Source of the DNA: Bacillus xiamenensis
GTDB lineage: Bacteria; Bacillota; Bacilli; Bacillales; Bacillaceae
Length of the DNA stretch: 64,000 bases
Direction: 5' to 3'
Assembly: GCF_000300535.1 (NCBI RefSeq)
Contig: NZ_AMSH01000001.1
Location: 149,960 to 213,959 of the forward strand
The position numbers and the translations under genes are program-made. Below, one piece after another: positions 29,021-38,187 of the stretch (within the stretch, counting starts at the first letter, position 1; each line of letters starts with the position of its first letter). Under the pieces are notes generated by a model, which saw only the letters and a program-made list of their open reading frames with translations, made no database searches and was not told the origin of the DNA.

Positions 29021-30268
29021 TTGAAAGCAGTAGGAGTCATTGTCGAGTACAATCCATTTCATTATGGACATGCCTATCATGTTCGCCAGGCGAAAAAACA
29101 AACCTCCTCAGATGTTGCCATTGCCGTTATGAGCGGTTCGTTCCTCCAGCGCGGGGAGCCTGCCATCGTCTCAAAATGGGCACGCACAAAAATGGCCCTA
29201 GAAAACGGTGTGGACATTGTGTGTGAGCTTCCATATATCTATGCCGTACAAAAGGCAGAAACCTTTGCAAATGGCGCTGTATCCATCCTAGATGCTTTAA
29301 AATGCCGATCTCTTTTTTTTGGGAGTGAGGATGGAGATATCAAAGCATTTGAGCGCACAGCACACGCTTGGCATGAGAAAAAGGAAGAAATCGACCTTTT
29401 AACAAAAGAAAAGGTGAAAGAAGGTCTTAGTTATCCGGCAGCAGCAGCCGGTGCGTTTCAAGAAGCCATTGATTCATGTCTCTTACTGGATTTGTCTAAA
29501 CCAAATAATATTCTAGGCTTTCATTATGTAAAAGCCATCTTAGAGAGATCCCCTCACATGCAGCCTTACACCTCTCAAAGAATTGCATCTGATTACCATG
29601 ATGAAGAGCTGCCTGAAAACCAGAAAATCGCAAGCGCAACAAGTATTCGAAAAGCCTTAAAAGAACAAGGTTCATTTGAAGCGGTCATGCCTTATCTCCC
29701 GAACCCTACTTTAAAGCAATTACACGACTATCATGCTTCATACGGTCTTTTACATACGCAAGAAGCCTATTTTCGTTTCTTAAAACATGTCTTTTATACA
29801 ATGGATACGAGTGAACTAGAGGACATCTATGAAATTGAAGAAGGCATTGAGCACCGCATGCAAAAGGCGATCACACATGCGTCCTCCTATGAGGAATATC
29901 TATCACTTGTGAAAACAAAACGATATACGTGGACTAGGTTACAGCGGATGAATACACATCTGTTAATGAACGTGAAGAAAAAGACGATGCATCAGCTGCT
30001 GGAGGAGAAAAAAGCGCCTTATATTCGTTTACTCGGTATGTCAAAGAAAGGGCAGCAATATTTGTCTCTTGTGAAAAAAGAGTTGGACGTACCGCTTGTG
30101 AGTAAATTGTCTTCTTTTTCACATCCCGCACTTCATCTTGATATTCGTGCTTCCCGCGTCTTCAGCCTTCCCATCAGTGAACCAATGCAAACGGAATTAG
30201 CGTCAGCAGAGTTTAAAACATCACCCATTCGATATGACGAAGAAAGCGGTCTGTTTCAATCTCGATAG
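29021..30268 (+). CDS. tmcAL: tRNA(Met) cytidine acetate ligase TmcAL (YlbM)
   Basis: 415-residue enzyme that uses acetate and ATP to make N4-acetylcytidine at the wobble base of elongator tRNA(Met). The nucleotidyltransferase signature VEYNPFHYGHAYHV (HxGH type) is at residues 8-21, and a second conserved segment SGSFLQRGEPAIVSKWARTKMAL at about 38-60. The start is TTG at 29021 behind AAAGGCGG, and the residues before the motif agree with B. subtilis YlbM. A palindromic repeat and a terminator follow the stop codon. Confidence 0.93.
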   Translation: MKAVGVIVEYNPFHYGHAYHVRQAKKQTSSDVAIAVMSGSFLQRGEPAIVSKWARTKMALENGVDIVCELPYIYAVQKAETFANGAVSILDALKCRSLFFGSEDGDIKAFERTAHAWHEKKEEIDLLTKEKVKEGLSYPAAAAGAFQEAIDSCLLLDLSKPNNILGFHYVKAILERSPHMQPYTSQRIASDYHDEELPENQKIASATSIRKALKEQGSFEAVMPYLPNPTLKQLHDYHASYGLLHTQEAYFRFLKHVFYTMDTSELEDIYEIEEGIEHRMQKAITHASSYEEYLSLVKTKRYTWTRLQRMNTHLLMNVKKKTMHQLLEEKKAPYIRLLGMSKKGQQYLSLVKKELDVPLVSKLSSFSHPALHLDIRASRVFSLPISEPMQTELASAEFKTSPIRYDEESGLFQSR

Positions 30269-30275
30269 AAAAGAA

Positions 30276-30314
30276 GACAAAGGGCTAAAATAAAGATCAT
30301 TTTAGCCCTTTGTC
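30276..30314. repeat. Dispersed palindromic repeat, copy 1
   Basis: GACAAAGGGCTAAAAT (30276-30291), 7-nt loop, ATTTTAGCCCTTTGTC (30299-30314): a perfect 16-bp stem. Flanks AAAAGAA on the left and AACAATTT on the right are shared with copy 2 at 39143. It stands between the tmcAL stop codon and its terminator. Confidence 0.85.
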
Positions 30315-30324
30315 AACAATTTTA

Positions 30325-30352
30325 GAGCAGCCCTTGGGGACGCTCTTTTTTT
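30325..30352 (+). terminator. Terminator of tmcAL
   Basis: GAGCAGCCC / GGGGACGCTC imperfect stem followed by seven T on the plus strand, after repeat copy 1. Confidence 0.65.
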
Positions 30353-31379
30353 ATGATGCTTTTTCTTTTAATGTGTTTAAATAGTCCAGTGCATCCTGCA
30401 TAGTATCGACCGGAACGATTTTCATATCACTTTTAATCTCTTTTGCTGTTTTGACGGCATTTTTATAGTCAGAGTTTGGATCACCTTTCTCGTTTGGTGC
30501 AAAGAAGATGTCTTTCCCTGCTTTATCGGCTGCTACGACTTTTTGATCAATCCCGCCAATCGGTCCGACTGTACCATCGGCGTCAATCGTTCCAGTTCCC
30601 GCTATCGCATAGCCATGTGTTTCGTCTTCTTTTGTCAGCTGGTTATATATTTCAAGTGACATCATTAAACCTGCCGATGGACCGCCAATGTTTTCGATGT
30701 CCACCTTCACAGAGGGTGACACTTTCACATGACGGTCTGTAAATAGTGATACACCAATTCCAACTCGTTTTGGGTCTTCTTTAAATCGTTTCAACGTTAT
30801 TTTCTGTGTGATTTCTTTGCCATTTCGTTCGAGTACAAAACGGACCGTTGTGCCTGCTTTTTTACTGCTGATATATGAAACCATTTTATCTGCAGAATCA
30901 TACGTTTGATCATCGACGCTTTTGATCTTGTCGCCAACTTGAATCTTGCCATATGCAGGCATCCCTTTCATCACATAGCTCGCATACACCCCGTTAAACG
31001 TATAGTCCACTTTTTTCCCTGCTTTTGTATAAGCTGCAATCATCGCGTTTTCTTGAGAGCTTTTCATCAGCTGAAGCTGTCGTTTCATATAATCCTCATC
31101 TGACTCTCCGTCCGCTTTAATGTTTTCTTCTGGGACGATCTCGTCATACTTGTTCATTTTTGCAAGCAAATACGTATATGGATTTGCTGGACCTACTTTA
31201 ATGGTCATAAGAGAGAAGCTGCCCTTCTCGCTATATCCTCCGTCCACTTGAATATGCGGAGCAATCTCTGTTGCATCACCTGGCTTTGTGATATAGTACG
31301 GCAGTTTGACAAAGGTTAAACCAAATAATACAAGAACAACCACAAAAAAGCTGAGCCAGCGAATATTCAATTTTTTCAT
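30351..31379 (-). CDS. ylbL: YlbL, membrane-anchored PDZ/Lon-type serine protease
   Basis: About 342 residues: N-terminal membrane helix ([19 protein letters not shown]), PDZ domain (about 125-210; [22 protein letters not shown]) and a Lon-like S16 protease domain with the catalytic Ser in [11 protein letters not shown] and the catalytic Lys in [14 protein letters not shown]. In B. subtilis YlbL, with CtpA, degrades the division inhibitor YneA after DNA damage, which fits a cell division neighbourhood. ATG at 31379 is used with GGGAG upstream; the frame runs ten codons further back into ylbK. Five bases separate the start from the ylbK stop, so the two are coupled. Confidence 0.92.
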   Translation of the reverse strand: MKKLNIRWLSFFVVVLVLFGLTFVKLPYYITKPGDATEIAPHIQVDGGYSEKGSFSLMTIKVGPANPYTYLLAKMNKYDEIVPEENIKADGESDEDYMKRQLQLMKSSQENAMIAAYTKAGKKVDYTFNGVYASYVMKGMPAYGKIQVGDKIKSVDDQTYDSADKMVSYISSKKAGTTVRFVLERNGKEITQKITLKRFKEDPKRVGIGVSLFTDRHVKVSPSVKVDIENIGGPSAGLMMSLEIYNQLTKEDETHGYAIAGTGTIDADGTVGPIGGIDQKVVAADKAGKDIFFAPNEKGDPNSDYKNAVKTAKEIKSDMKIVPVDTMQDALDYLNTLKEKAS

Positions 31380-31383
31380 TCGA

Positions 31384-32163
31384 TTAACACTCCCATTTAT
31401 CAATGACATCTTTCAGTTTACCTTTTAGTTGATCTGCGGCGAGCTCACCTGCTTCAATCATCTCTTGCACCTGTGTAAACGCACTAGAGCTAAATGTTTC
31501 AAGCTTCGGCCGGATCATGAGATCTGCGTGAATGGTTTGGTGACGAACCAATTCATTTTGAAGGATGTCCAAGCTTTGCATAATGACATCCGATAATCTC
31601 GTCGCCTTTTCTGTTTTTTTCACCCTTGATACATCAGAGGCGATAACGAGGTCTGCCCCCATCTCTTTTAAAACAGAAACAGGAATGCGGTCAACTACCG
31701 CTCCATCTACCAATTGTCTGCCGCCTATTTCATGCGGAACAAACACACCTGGAATGCTAATGCTTGCTCTGACTGCTTGTGAGACAGACCCTTCTTTGAA
31801 CACAACCTTCTCCCCTGTCCCGAGGTCACAGGCGACAATCGCAAGAGGCATTCGCAATTCCTCGATTTTTTTCCCATATGTAAACGTGTGGATCAACTGC
31901 AAAATTCGATTTCCTTTTAAAAGACCGATTTTTGGCAGTGTATAGTCAGCATAATACTTTCTTCTGAAGACAAGTGCAAGTTTTTTCATTTTTTCTACGT
32001 CTTGTCCTGCCGCATAAAAGCTTCCAACAAGTGCGCCAATACTGCTTCCGGCGATCATATCCACCTGAATTCCTTGTTTCTCAAGACTAGATAAAACTCC
32101 GATATGCGCCAGCCCCCTGGCACCCCCGGAGCCCAGCGCAAGCCCGATGGTCGGTCGCTTCAT
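31384..32163 (-). CDS. ylbK: Patatin-like phospholipase YlbK
   Basis: 259-residue patatin/RssA-type esterase. The oxyanion-hole loop [14 protein letters not shown] is at residues 12-25, the nucleophile elbow GSSIG at about 42-46 and the catalytic Asp in [11 protein letters not shown] at about 153. All three elements of the Ser-Asp dyad site are intact. No membrane helix or signal peptide is evident; the natural substrate is unknown. ATG at 32163 follows AGGAGGGTG; the open frame upstream (39 codons) lacks a binding site and runs into the ylbJ promoter area. It forms a pair with ylbL. Confidence 0.92.
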   Translation of the reverse strand: MKRPTIGLALGSGGARGLAHIGVLSSLEKQGIQVDMIAGSSIGALVGSFYAAGQDVEKMKKLALVFRRKYYADYTLPKIGLLKGNRILQLIHTFTYGKKIEELRMPLAIVACDLGTGEKVVFKEGSVSQAVRASISIPGVFVPHEIGGRQLVDGAVVDRIPVSVLKEMGADLVIASDVSRVKKTEKATRLSDVIMQSLDILQNELVRHQTIHADLMIRPKLETFSSSAFTQVQEMIEAGELAADQLKGKLKDVIDKWEC

Positions 32164-32321
32164 GTAAATCCACCCTCCTCTTTCTATGCATATATACGAA
32201 TCTATAGGTCTAAACATGCCCCTTCTACTCGTATAGTAATAGAAGACAGGCTCGGCTAGTTTCTCTTTTTCTTTGATCACGAGCTCGCCAATAGATTATA
32301 ACGGCAAGGGGCGAAACCTCC

Positions 32322-33523
32322 ATGAAAAAATGGAACACACTGTTCATCGCTGCTTTTTTTATCTTTTTAACAGCCACTGTGATTACACACCCACAAGCCT
32401 CTTTGCAAGCGTCGAAAAATGGACTTGCAATGTGGTGGGAGGTTGTATTTCCATCGTTGCTTCCTTTTTTTATTTTGTCCGAGTTATTAATTAGCTTCGG
32501 GATTGTTAGATTTGTCGGGGTATTATTAGAACCATTTATGCGCCCCATCTTTCGAGTGCCAGGTGTAGGCGGGTTTGTCCTAGCGATGGGGATGGCCTCA
32601 GGCTTTCCTTCTGGCGCTAAATTGACGACGCGGCTCAGGCAGGAAGGACAATTGACGAGAATTGAAGCAGAGCGCCTTGTTTCATTTACAAATTCTTCGA
32701 ATCCATTGTTTATTTTTGGAGCGGTGGCGGTTGGTTTTTTTCATCACCCTGCTTTAGGCATTGTCTTAGCCTGTGCACATTATTTAGGGAATCTAGCGGT
32801 CGGTGTGACGATGCGGGGATATAAAGCGCGGCACGATGCACACCTTAGAAGCCGGAAAGGATGTTTATTCCCACCAATAAAAGAGGCATTCAGTGCGCTT
32901 CATACAGCAAGACTCGCAGAGAAAAGACCGCTTGGCCAAATTTTAAGCGATGCTGTCATGTCGTCCGTTCAAACACTCTTTATGATTGGCGGCTTTATTA
33001 TTTTATTTTCCGTCTTTAGCAAAATGCTGGCAGTTGTTCATGTGACCGACCTTCTCTCCGTGGGCATCGGTTATATGCTGCAAACGATGCACCTTCCGCC
33101 AGAATTAAATCTTGCTATGATTGCAGGTTTATTTGAGATCACTTTAGGAAGTCAGCTGACGGGTTCACAGGAAGTCACTCTTCTCGCTAAAACCATTGTG
33201 GTCAGCTTTATTTTAGGATTCAGCGGGTTCTCTGTTCAAGCTCAGGTAGCAGGCATTTTGGCGGCAACTGATATACGTTTCAAACCTTTTTTCTTCGCCC
33301 GATTGCTCCATGGAATGTATGCGGCTGTCTTCGCCTTCTTATTATTCAAACCACTTTATGTATCTCGATCAGACATGGCTCTTCCAGCAGCAGCCTCTGA
33401 AGCAGGCCAGCAAGTCGTCATATTCAGCAGTACGCTGTGGAATCAGCTTGTGGCAGCCGGCCCTCTTATCACGTTGGTCAGCTTGATCGTGTATATTGCT
33501 TTATATTATCAAAAACTAAAAAA

Positions 33524-33530
<7 letters not shown>
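32322..33530 (+). CDS. ylbJ: Sporulation integral membrane protein YlbJ
   Basis: 402-residue polytopic membrane protein (eight to ten helices) with the nucleoside-transporter/Gate-type fold seen in SpoIIIAE-unrelated sporulation membrane proteins such as SpoVV/YlbJ. In B. subtilis it belongs to the sigma-E regulon and is needed for heat-resistant spores; transport of a small molecule into the forespore has been proposed. Conserved stretches are MRPIFRVPGVGGFVLAMGMASGFPSGAK and FTNSSNPLFIFGAVAVGFF. The stop codon lies inside the stem of the terminator at 33524-33560. Confidence 0.93.
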
Positions 33531-34588
<1,058 letters not shown>

Positions 34589-34650
34589 TTTCCCACCACT
34601 TTTTCTACTTACATCTATTGGTTATTGTCTCATGACAAAAATTCAACATT

Positions 34651-34680
34651 ATCTTACCACATCCACTCCACATGGGACAA
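34651..34680 (-). promoter_or_regulatory. Candidate rsmD-coaD promoter
   Basis: TTGTCC (34675-34680), 18 bp, TAAGAT (34651-34656) on the minus strand, 57 bases or more before the rsmD start. Confidence 0.45.
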
Positions 34681-34728
34681 TGCACGGAATTCCATTCATT
34701 TTCTATGTATATATGAGAGGACGCAGGG

Positions 34729-34797
34729 TCATACTACTTGTAACAGCATCTGATGTGGTGCTGTTGCCAACCGCGGAGAAGACTTACGTTTCCCCAT
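34729..34797 (-). CDS. Possible 22-residue small protein
   Basis: ATG at 34797 opens a 22-codon frame, MGKRKSSPRLATAPHQMLL then QVV, stopping at TGA 34729. GGAGG stands eight bases upstream, a near-ideal ribosome binding site, inside a long purine-rich stretch with two more GGAG-type motifs. The peptide is basic and I do not recognise it. The same segment can fold into two hairpins, one covering the start codon (ACTTA / TAAGT) and one in the middle (AACAGCA / TGCTGTT). It may therefore be a coding gene, or part of a structured RNA (next entry), or both. Confidence 0.35.
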   Translation of the reverse strand: MGKRKSSPRLATAPHQMLLQVV

Positions 34798-34853
34798 AAG
34801 TTCTTCCTCCGGTTTCTCCTCTCCCTTTGCCTTCTCCTTAATGAATCATTAAG
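34729..34853 (-). ncRNA. Possible ylbH-leader-type structured RNA
   Basis: A structured RNA motif named ylbH leader has been described upstream of ylbH (rsmD) in Bacillus; this spacer is in that place. Visible structure on the minus strand: palindrome CTTAATGA-T-TCATTAAG (34837-34853), a purine-rich single-stranded stretch with three Shine-Dalgarno-like motifs, then stems ACTTA / TAAGT and AACAGCA / TGCTGTT. I cannot confirm the match without a covariance model. The rsmD promoter I propose lies downstream of it, which argues against a simple leader. Confidence 0.35.
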
Positions 34854-34863
34854 AATAGAAGGA

Positions 34864-34893
34864 CCCCGCGGGTGATGCCGCGGGGATTTTTTT
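34864..34893 (+). terminator. Strong GC-rich terminator, best on the plus strand
   Basis: CCCCGCGG (34864-34871) / CCGCGGGG (34878-34885) then seven T on the plus strand. On the minus strand, the direction of ylbG, only a moderately T-rich stretch (TCCTTCTATTCTT) follows. No plus-strand gene precedes it. Confidence 0.7.
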
Positions 34894-34899
34894 GTGTCT

Positions 34900-35172
34900 T
34901 TAAAAGCCCACCTTATAATCATACTCTTTTGCTTTGTCCAATTTGGATTCGTACTCTAATTTAATAAAAGGTTTATATGAAGGCTCAACACGTTTCACAA
35001 ATGGCAATGAACTGAGCTTTGCCATGTGGCGCTCGAGATCATTCATATCACAATAAATCACTGCATATTTCATTTTCCTTGAAATATAGTGAACATTCCC
35101 AAATTTTCTTAGCGCTTTTGACTGCTTCAATGAATGCAGCCAAACAACCATCCCTTGACGTTTGGTTTCCAT
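34900..35172 (-). CDS. ylbG: DUF2129 protein YlbG
   Basis: 90-residue cytoplasmic protein of the DUF2129 family ([31 protein letters not shown] at the start), conserved in Bacilli with unknown function. It has a compact alpha/beta pattern with a [13 protein letters not shown] strand and a basic C-terminus. AGGTGA precedes the ATG at 35172. It follows ylbF, from which it is separated by a terminator hairpin, so expression from ylbF is probably reduced. Confidence 0.92.
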
Positions 35173-35213
35173 CTTTTCACCTGCCGCTTTTCAATTCTTC
35201 CCGTTCATTATGT

Positions 35214-35239
35214 AAAAGACGAGACGTTCAAGTCTCGTC
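35214..35239 (-). terminator. Terminator between ylbF and ylbG
   Basis: GACGAGAC (35218-35225) / GTCTCGTC (35232-35239) and TTTT on the minus strand. The stem includes the last bases of the ylbF stop codon. Confidence 0.7.
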
Positions 35240-35687
35240 AAGATACTTTACAGCCACAGCTGCCTCCTGATCCACAGCCACCGCCGCATGATGATAGACC
35301 ATCAAAATATGGGTTCCCTGTTGGAACTTTAATATATGCTGATACAGCTTGACCGATTTCAATACTAATCTCATCTAGGATGGATTGAATCGCTGTTTCT
35401 GCTTTTTTGAAATCAACCACTGTATCGTGAAGATCTAGCTTTCTTTTGACCTCACGCATTTCTTTTGAGATCGTTCTATAGTCCGGATGGTATTTGCCGA
35501 ACCGCTGCACATCCTCATATTGCTCTTTTACTTTTGTAAAATGGGCAATAATTTGTTGGGCTTCTTCGTCTTGCTGGAGACGCTTAAAGCAGTTGCGGTA
35601 ATGTTCAGCCTCCTCCGACTGAAGAATCATGGCAGCCAATTGATTTGCTTGCTCTTGGAGCTCCACAGATTCGATTGTCGCATACAT
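35238..35687 (-). CDS. ylbF: YlbF (RicF), subunit of the YaaT-YlbF-YmcA complex
   Basis: 149-residue protein of the YlbF/YmcA family. With RicA (YmcA) and RicT (YaaT) it forms the Y complex, which promotes RNase Y-dependent mRNA maturation and affects competence, sporulation and biofilm formation, and carries iron-sulfur clusters. The body is a helical, coiled-coil-rich domain (about 1-120). The C-terminus is a cysteine/glycine tail with four cysteines, SSCGGGCGSGGSCGC, the likely cluster ligand. ATG at 35687 follows GGAGGTG. The terminator lies on its stop codon. Confidence 0.95.
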   Translation of the reverse strand: MYATIESVELQEQANQLAAMILQSEEAEHYRNCFKRLQQDEEAQQIIAHFTKVKEQYEDVQRFGKYHPDYRTISKEMREVKRKLDLHDTVVDFKKAETAIQSILDEISIEIGQAVSAYIKVPTGNPYFDGLSSCGGGCGSGGSCGCKVS

Positions 35688-35744
35688 AAATGTTGCACCT
35701 CCAATACATAGTTTACCATGAAACCTATGGATCAGAAAATGCTT

Positions 35745-36152
35745 TTACATGACAAATACATCCCATGTTTCTCTTTTCTGCTTATATTCGGGGTGACGAG
35801 AATTCAGCACAACGGTCATTTTATGCTTTCCCTTTGAAAGATGCTTGACCACAAACGCAGCAGTATACTCATTGCCCGCACGTTTCCCGTCTACATATAC
35901 AGTAAAATACCCTGTCTTCTGATCCTTTCTTAAGGGAGAAGGCTCAAGATGAACATCTTGAAGTGTACTTTCTATATAGACCACCGATCCCTGCACTTTG
36001 TATTTTAAAAAGCCTTGCTGCTTCATTTCACTTTGCGTCTGCTGTAAGACTGGTACTGCTTGTTCCTGCTTCGTTACTTGCTCTTTTTCATGTTGACTTT
36101 GACACCCGGTGACAAGAAAAAGCAATGCGCATATTGACAGCATCCATTTCAT
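35745..36152 (-). CDS. Predicted lipoprotein, small beta domain, unknown function
   Basis: 135 residues. A lipoprotein signal ends at LFLVTGC (Cys16). After a glutamine-rich linker, residues 45-135 look like an all-beta Ig-like domain: KVQGSVVYIESTLQ, a GYFTVYVDGKRAGNEYTA hairpin and KGKHKMTVVLNSRHPEY. The 'YVDGK ... G.H.. V.L...H' pattern resembles small extracytoplasmic domains such as DUF4399, but this is only a resemblance. AAGGAGA precedes the ATG. I do not recall a gene at this place between ylbE and ylbF in B. subtilis, so it appears to be an addition of this lineage. Confidence 0.75.
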   Translation of the reverse strand: MKWMLSICALLFLVTGCQSQHEKEQVTKQEQAVPVLQQTQSEMKQQGFLKYKVQGSVVYIESTLQDVHLEPSPLRKDQKTGYFTVYVDGKRAGNEYTAAFVVKHLSKGKHKMTVVLNSRHPEYKQKRETWDVFVM

Positions 36153-36224
36153 GATCTGATTCTCCTTTCGTCTACTTTCATAGGATGCTCATGAAATAGA
36201 CATCTTAATCAACTCAAAAAAGCC

Positions 36225-36473
36225 TCACCCGGCTCCATTTTGATTGCGCATTGCTTGAAACATCTGAATCATCATTTCAGCCATTTGGACACTATTGCTC
36301 AACTGACTCACACGATGAGGAATGGTTTTTTCGTAAAAGTTCATTTTATCTAATTCAAAGGAATTTAGATTTTCAGGATGCCGCGTCAGCTGTCTGTACC
36401 AGAGCGGACGTTGCCTGATGAATTTGATTCGATCCTCTTCGGCCATGACAAACTCTTGTACTTCTCTCCGCAC
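36225..36473 (-). CDS. ylbE: YlbE-like protein
   Basis: 82-residue protein matching YlbE: RREVQEFVM, RQRPLWYRQLTRHPENLNSFE and NFYEKTIPHRV with a C-terminal helix rich in methionine (MAEMMIQMFQAM). Function unknown. Upstream frame is open through ylbD, but GTG at 36473 has AAGGGG nine bases upstream, while the in-frame ATG at 36482 touches that site; GTG also gives a length like the 79 residues of B. subtilis YlbE. It starts 19 bases after the ylbD stop. Confidence 0.85.
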   Translation of the reverse strand: MRREVQEFVMAEEDRIKFIRQRPLWYRQLTRHPENLNSFELDKMNFYEKTIPHRVSQLSNSVQMAEMMIQMFQAMRNQNGAG

Positions 36474-36492
36474 CAAAAGCATCCCCTTTCCA

Positions 36493-36912
36493 TTAATCTT
36501 TCCTGAAGGAGAATGGGTGCTGGCTGCCTCCAGATGAACCCTTCTTTGAGCCATTTGATGAAAATTGACCGAGTAAGCTTTGTAAAGAGGAAATAGACTG
36601 GCTCATTTTATTAATTTGTTCATTCATTTGATCAGCGTCCATTTTTTTCACAGCAGAAACCATTTTAGACATAAAATCTGCTTTTCCTGGTTCACTTTTC
36701 TTAGTGGCTTTATCTTTTTTTTCTTTTCCTTCTTCAGATGGTTCTTGACGGTAAGGAGACCACATCTCATCTTCCTCACCAAACATGACCCAATTCTCGT
36801 ATAAGCTTTGCCAGCTTTTTTCTTGCGTCTGCACTTCTTGAATTAATTTCGGATGGCGTCTGACGAACTGTTTAAATTCATCAATGGATGTTTGCTTTTG
36901 TTTATTTGTCAT
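36493..36912 (-). CDS. ylbD: YlbD, putative coat-associated protein
   Basis: 139-residue protein. The N-terminal half is globular and tryptophan-containing (TSIDEFKQFVRRHPKLIQEVQ, EKSWQSLYENWVMFGEEDEMW), a charged lysine/glutamate linker follows (about 60-80), then a methionine-rich amphipathic helix (KMDADQMNEQINKMSQS) and a glycine/serine tail ending HPFSFRKD. The tail matches B. subtilis YlbD. The family is annotated as a sporulation coat protein, without direct proof known to me. ATG at 36912 has a GGGGGGTGAGG site. Confidence 0.86.
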   Translation of the reverse strand: MTNKQKQTSIDEFKQFVRRHPKLIQEVQTQEKSWQSLYENWVMFGEEDEMWSPYRQEPSEEGKEKKDKATKKSEPGKADFMSKMVSAVKKMDADQMNEQINKMSQSISSLQSLLGQFSSNGSKKGSSGGSQHPFSFRKD

Positions 36913-36984
36913 ATCCTCACCCCCCATACAAATGCCTACTATACTATATACACCAGCATCTGTTTTGGTGAGCCTCTTTTTTAT

Positions 36985-37017
36985 AAAAAAACAGCCGCGA
37001 TGATTGCGCAGCTGTTT
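36985..37017 (-). terminator. Terminator of ylbC
   Basis: AAACAGC(TGCGC) / (GCGG)CTGTTT hairpin (36989-37017) followed by seven T on the minus strand. Confidence 0.78.
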
Positions 37018-37022
37018 GAGTG

Positions 37023-38066
37023 TTAAGACGTTTTCTTAATGAAGTTTTGTGTATAGTACTTTTCTTTCACACCGACGCCAAGGTGCGTATAATCCTGATT
37101 TAATAGCGCCTTCCGGTGACCTTCACTATTCAGCCAGCCTTCTACGGCTGCAGGGCCGTCTACATAATTATAGGCAATGTTTTCCCCAGCAAGCTGAAAT
37201 GTGACTTCGCCTCTTTCTAACCGGTCTTTTAGCGTCCCGTACTTTTTAGAGTCATGGGAAAAATAGTGATTCTCTTTCATGTCCTCACTATGCATAAATG
37301 CCACTTCAGACGTTTCATCATCCCACTTTAAGGTCGGCAGTTTGTACTTATGCCGGATAATATTGGTCATATCAAAAATTTGTTTTTGACTGGAAGCTTC
37401 AATATCTTTCCACTTTTCACCCGAGATGGCGTCAGGCTCAATCAATTGACCTCGGTAAACGACTTCATATGGCTTTTGTTTCACAAATGTATCTGCGTTA
37501 AAGGCTCTGATGCTCGAAAGAGTGCCTTCAAACTTATCCATATAGAGCTGGACATACACATCATCTCCCACTTTCACCGTCGGCCTTGTGTTCATATCAT
37601 CTTCTGAGAATTCAAAGCGATATGAATTTTGCTCATCCTCTACATGAATGTAAGGAGCGATTTGTGTCTTTTTAAATACTTCACTCGTGGCTTGACCGAT
37701 TTTAAATGGTTCAACATTCAGGCCATCCCCAGTTGCAAACAAGGTCACCACTTTACTGTCCTTTACCCCTACTTGAATATAGTGTTTCTTCGATTGGTTG
37801 TATATCCACCAGTCATAATCATATGCGGAAGGATCAATGCGATCTGGTTCTCCCAGCTGTTTAAGCACTTCGTTTGAAGACTTCCCCATAAAGGACATGA
37901 GGCCCTTTTTAGGGATATTGATCGGCTTATCGCTAGATGTTTCTTCATTAGACACCTTCGGCTCATTGCTGTTATCTTTTTCTGGTGAAGATCCATATTG
38001 AATAAACAGAACATACGTTCCAGATATAATCAGGAGGATGAAGAGTGTTTTAAGCACAGTTTTCAA
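37023..38066 (-). CDS. ylbC: YlbC, membrane-anchored CAP/SCP-domain protein
   Basis: 347 residues. An N-terminal membrane helix or signal (LKTLFILLIISGTYVLFIQY), a low-complexity linker, a CAP-associated domain with LMSFMGKSSNEVLKQLGEPDR (about 55-195), then a CAP (cysteine-rich secretory protein-like) domain from about 225: NIIRHKYKLPTLKWDDETSEVAFMHSEDM, HDSKKYGTLKDR, GENIAYNY, VEGWLNSEGHRKALLN. The histidine and glutamate positions of the CAP cavity are kept. Function unknown. TTG at 38066 follows GGAGGTG. It has its own terminator and lies 121 bp downstream of ylbB. Confidence 0.92.
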   Translation of the reverse strand: MKTVLKTLFILLIISGTYVLFIQYGSSPEKDNSNEPKVSNEETSSDKPINIPKKGLMSFMGKSSNEVLKQLGEPDRIDPSAYDYDWWIYNQSKKHYIQVGVKDSKVVTLFATGDGLNVEPFKIGQATSEVFKKTQIAPYIHVEDEQNSYRFEFSEDDMNTRPTVKVGDDVYVQLYMDKFEGTLSSIRAFNADTFVKQKPYEVVYRGQLIEPDAISGEKWKDIEASSQKQIFDMTNIIRHKYKLPTLKWDDETSEVAFMHSEDMKENHYFSHDSKKYGTLKDRLERGEVTFQLAGENIAYNYVDGPAAVEGWLNSEGHRKALLNQDYTHLGVGVKEKYYTQNFIKKTS

Positions 38067-38187
38067 ATAAACACCTCCGTTAAATTGGCAAGGTACAAAA
38101 AGTACCTTCTACTGTCATTTAAACAAAACTTGCGCCATTTATCAACGACAATACAGCCTATTTAACACGAATTTAAAATATGCCCCT

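Noticed and set aside
30276..30314. Palindrome read as an ordinary terminator
   Set aside because: It lacks a T-run on either strand and is followed by a separate terminator; the sequence identity to distant copies needs another explanation.
31565..31945. 126-codon open frame on the plus strand
   Set aside because: Antisense of ylbK, no initiation signal.
32225..32548. 107-codon open frame on the minus strand
   Set aside because: Overlaps ylbJ and the ylbK-ylbJ spacer in reverse; no ribosome binding site and no recognisable protein.
34734..34922. 62-codon open frame on the minus strand
   Set aside because: Arginine-rich product read through the GC-rich hairpin and purine tract, in a different frame from the better initiated 22-codon ORF.
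38090..38108. AAGGTAC-AAAAA-GTACCTT hairpin between ylbB and ylbC
   Set aside because: The minus-strand T run is in the loop, not after the stem, so it is not a credible terminator; no other role is visible.
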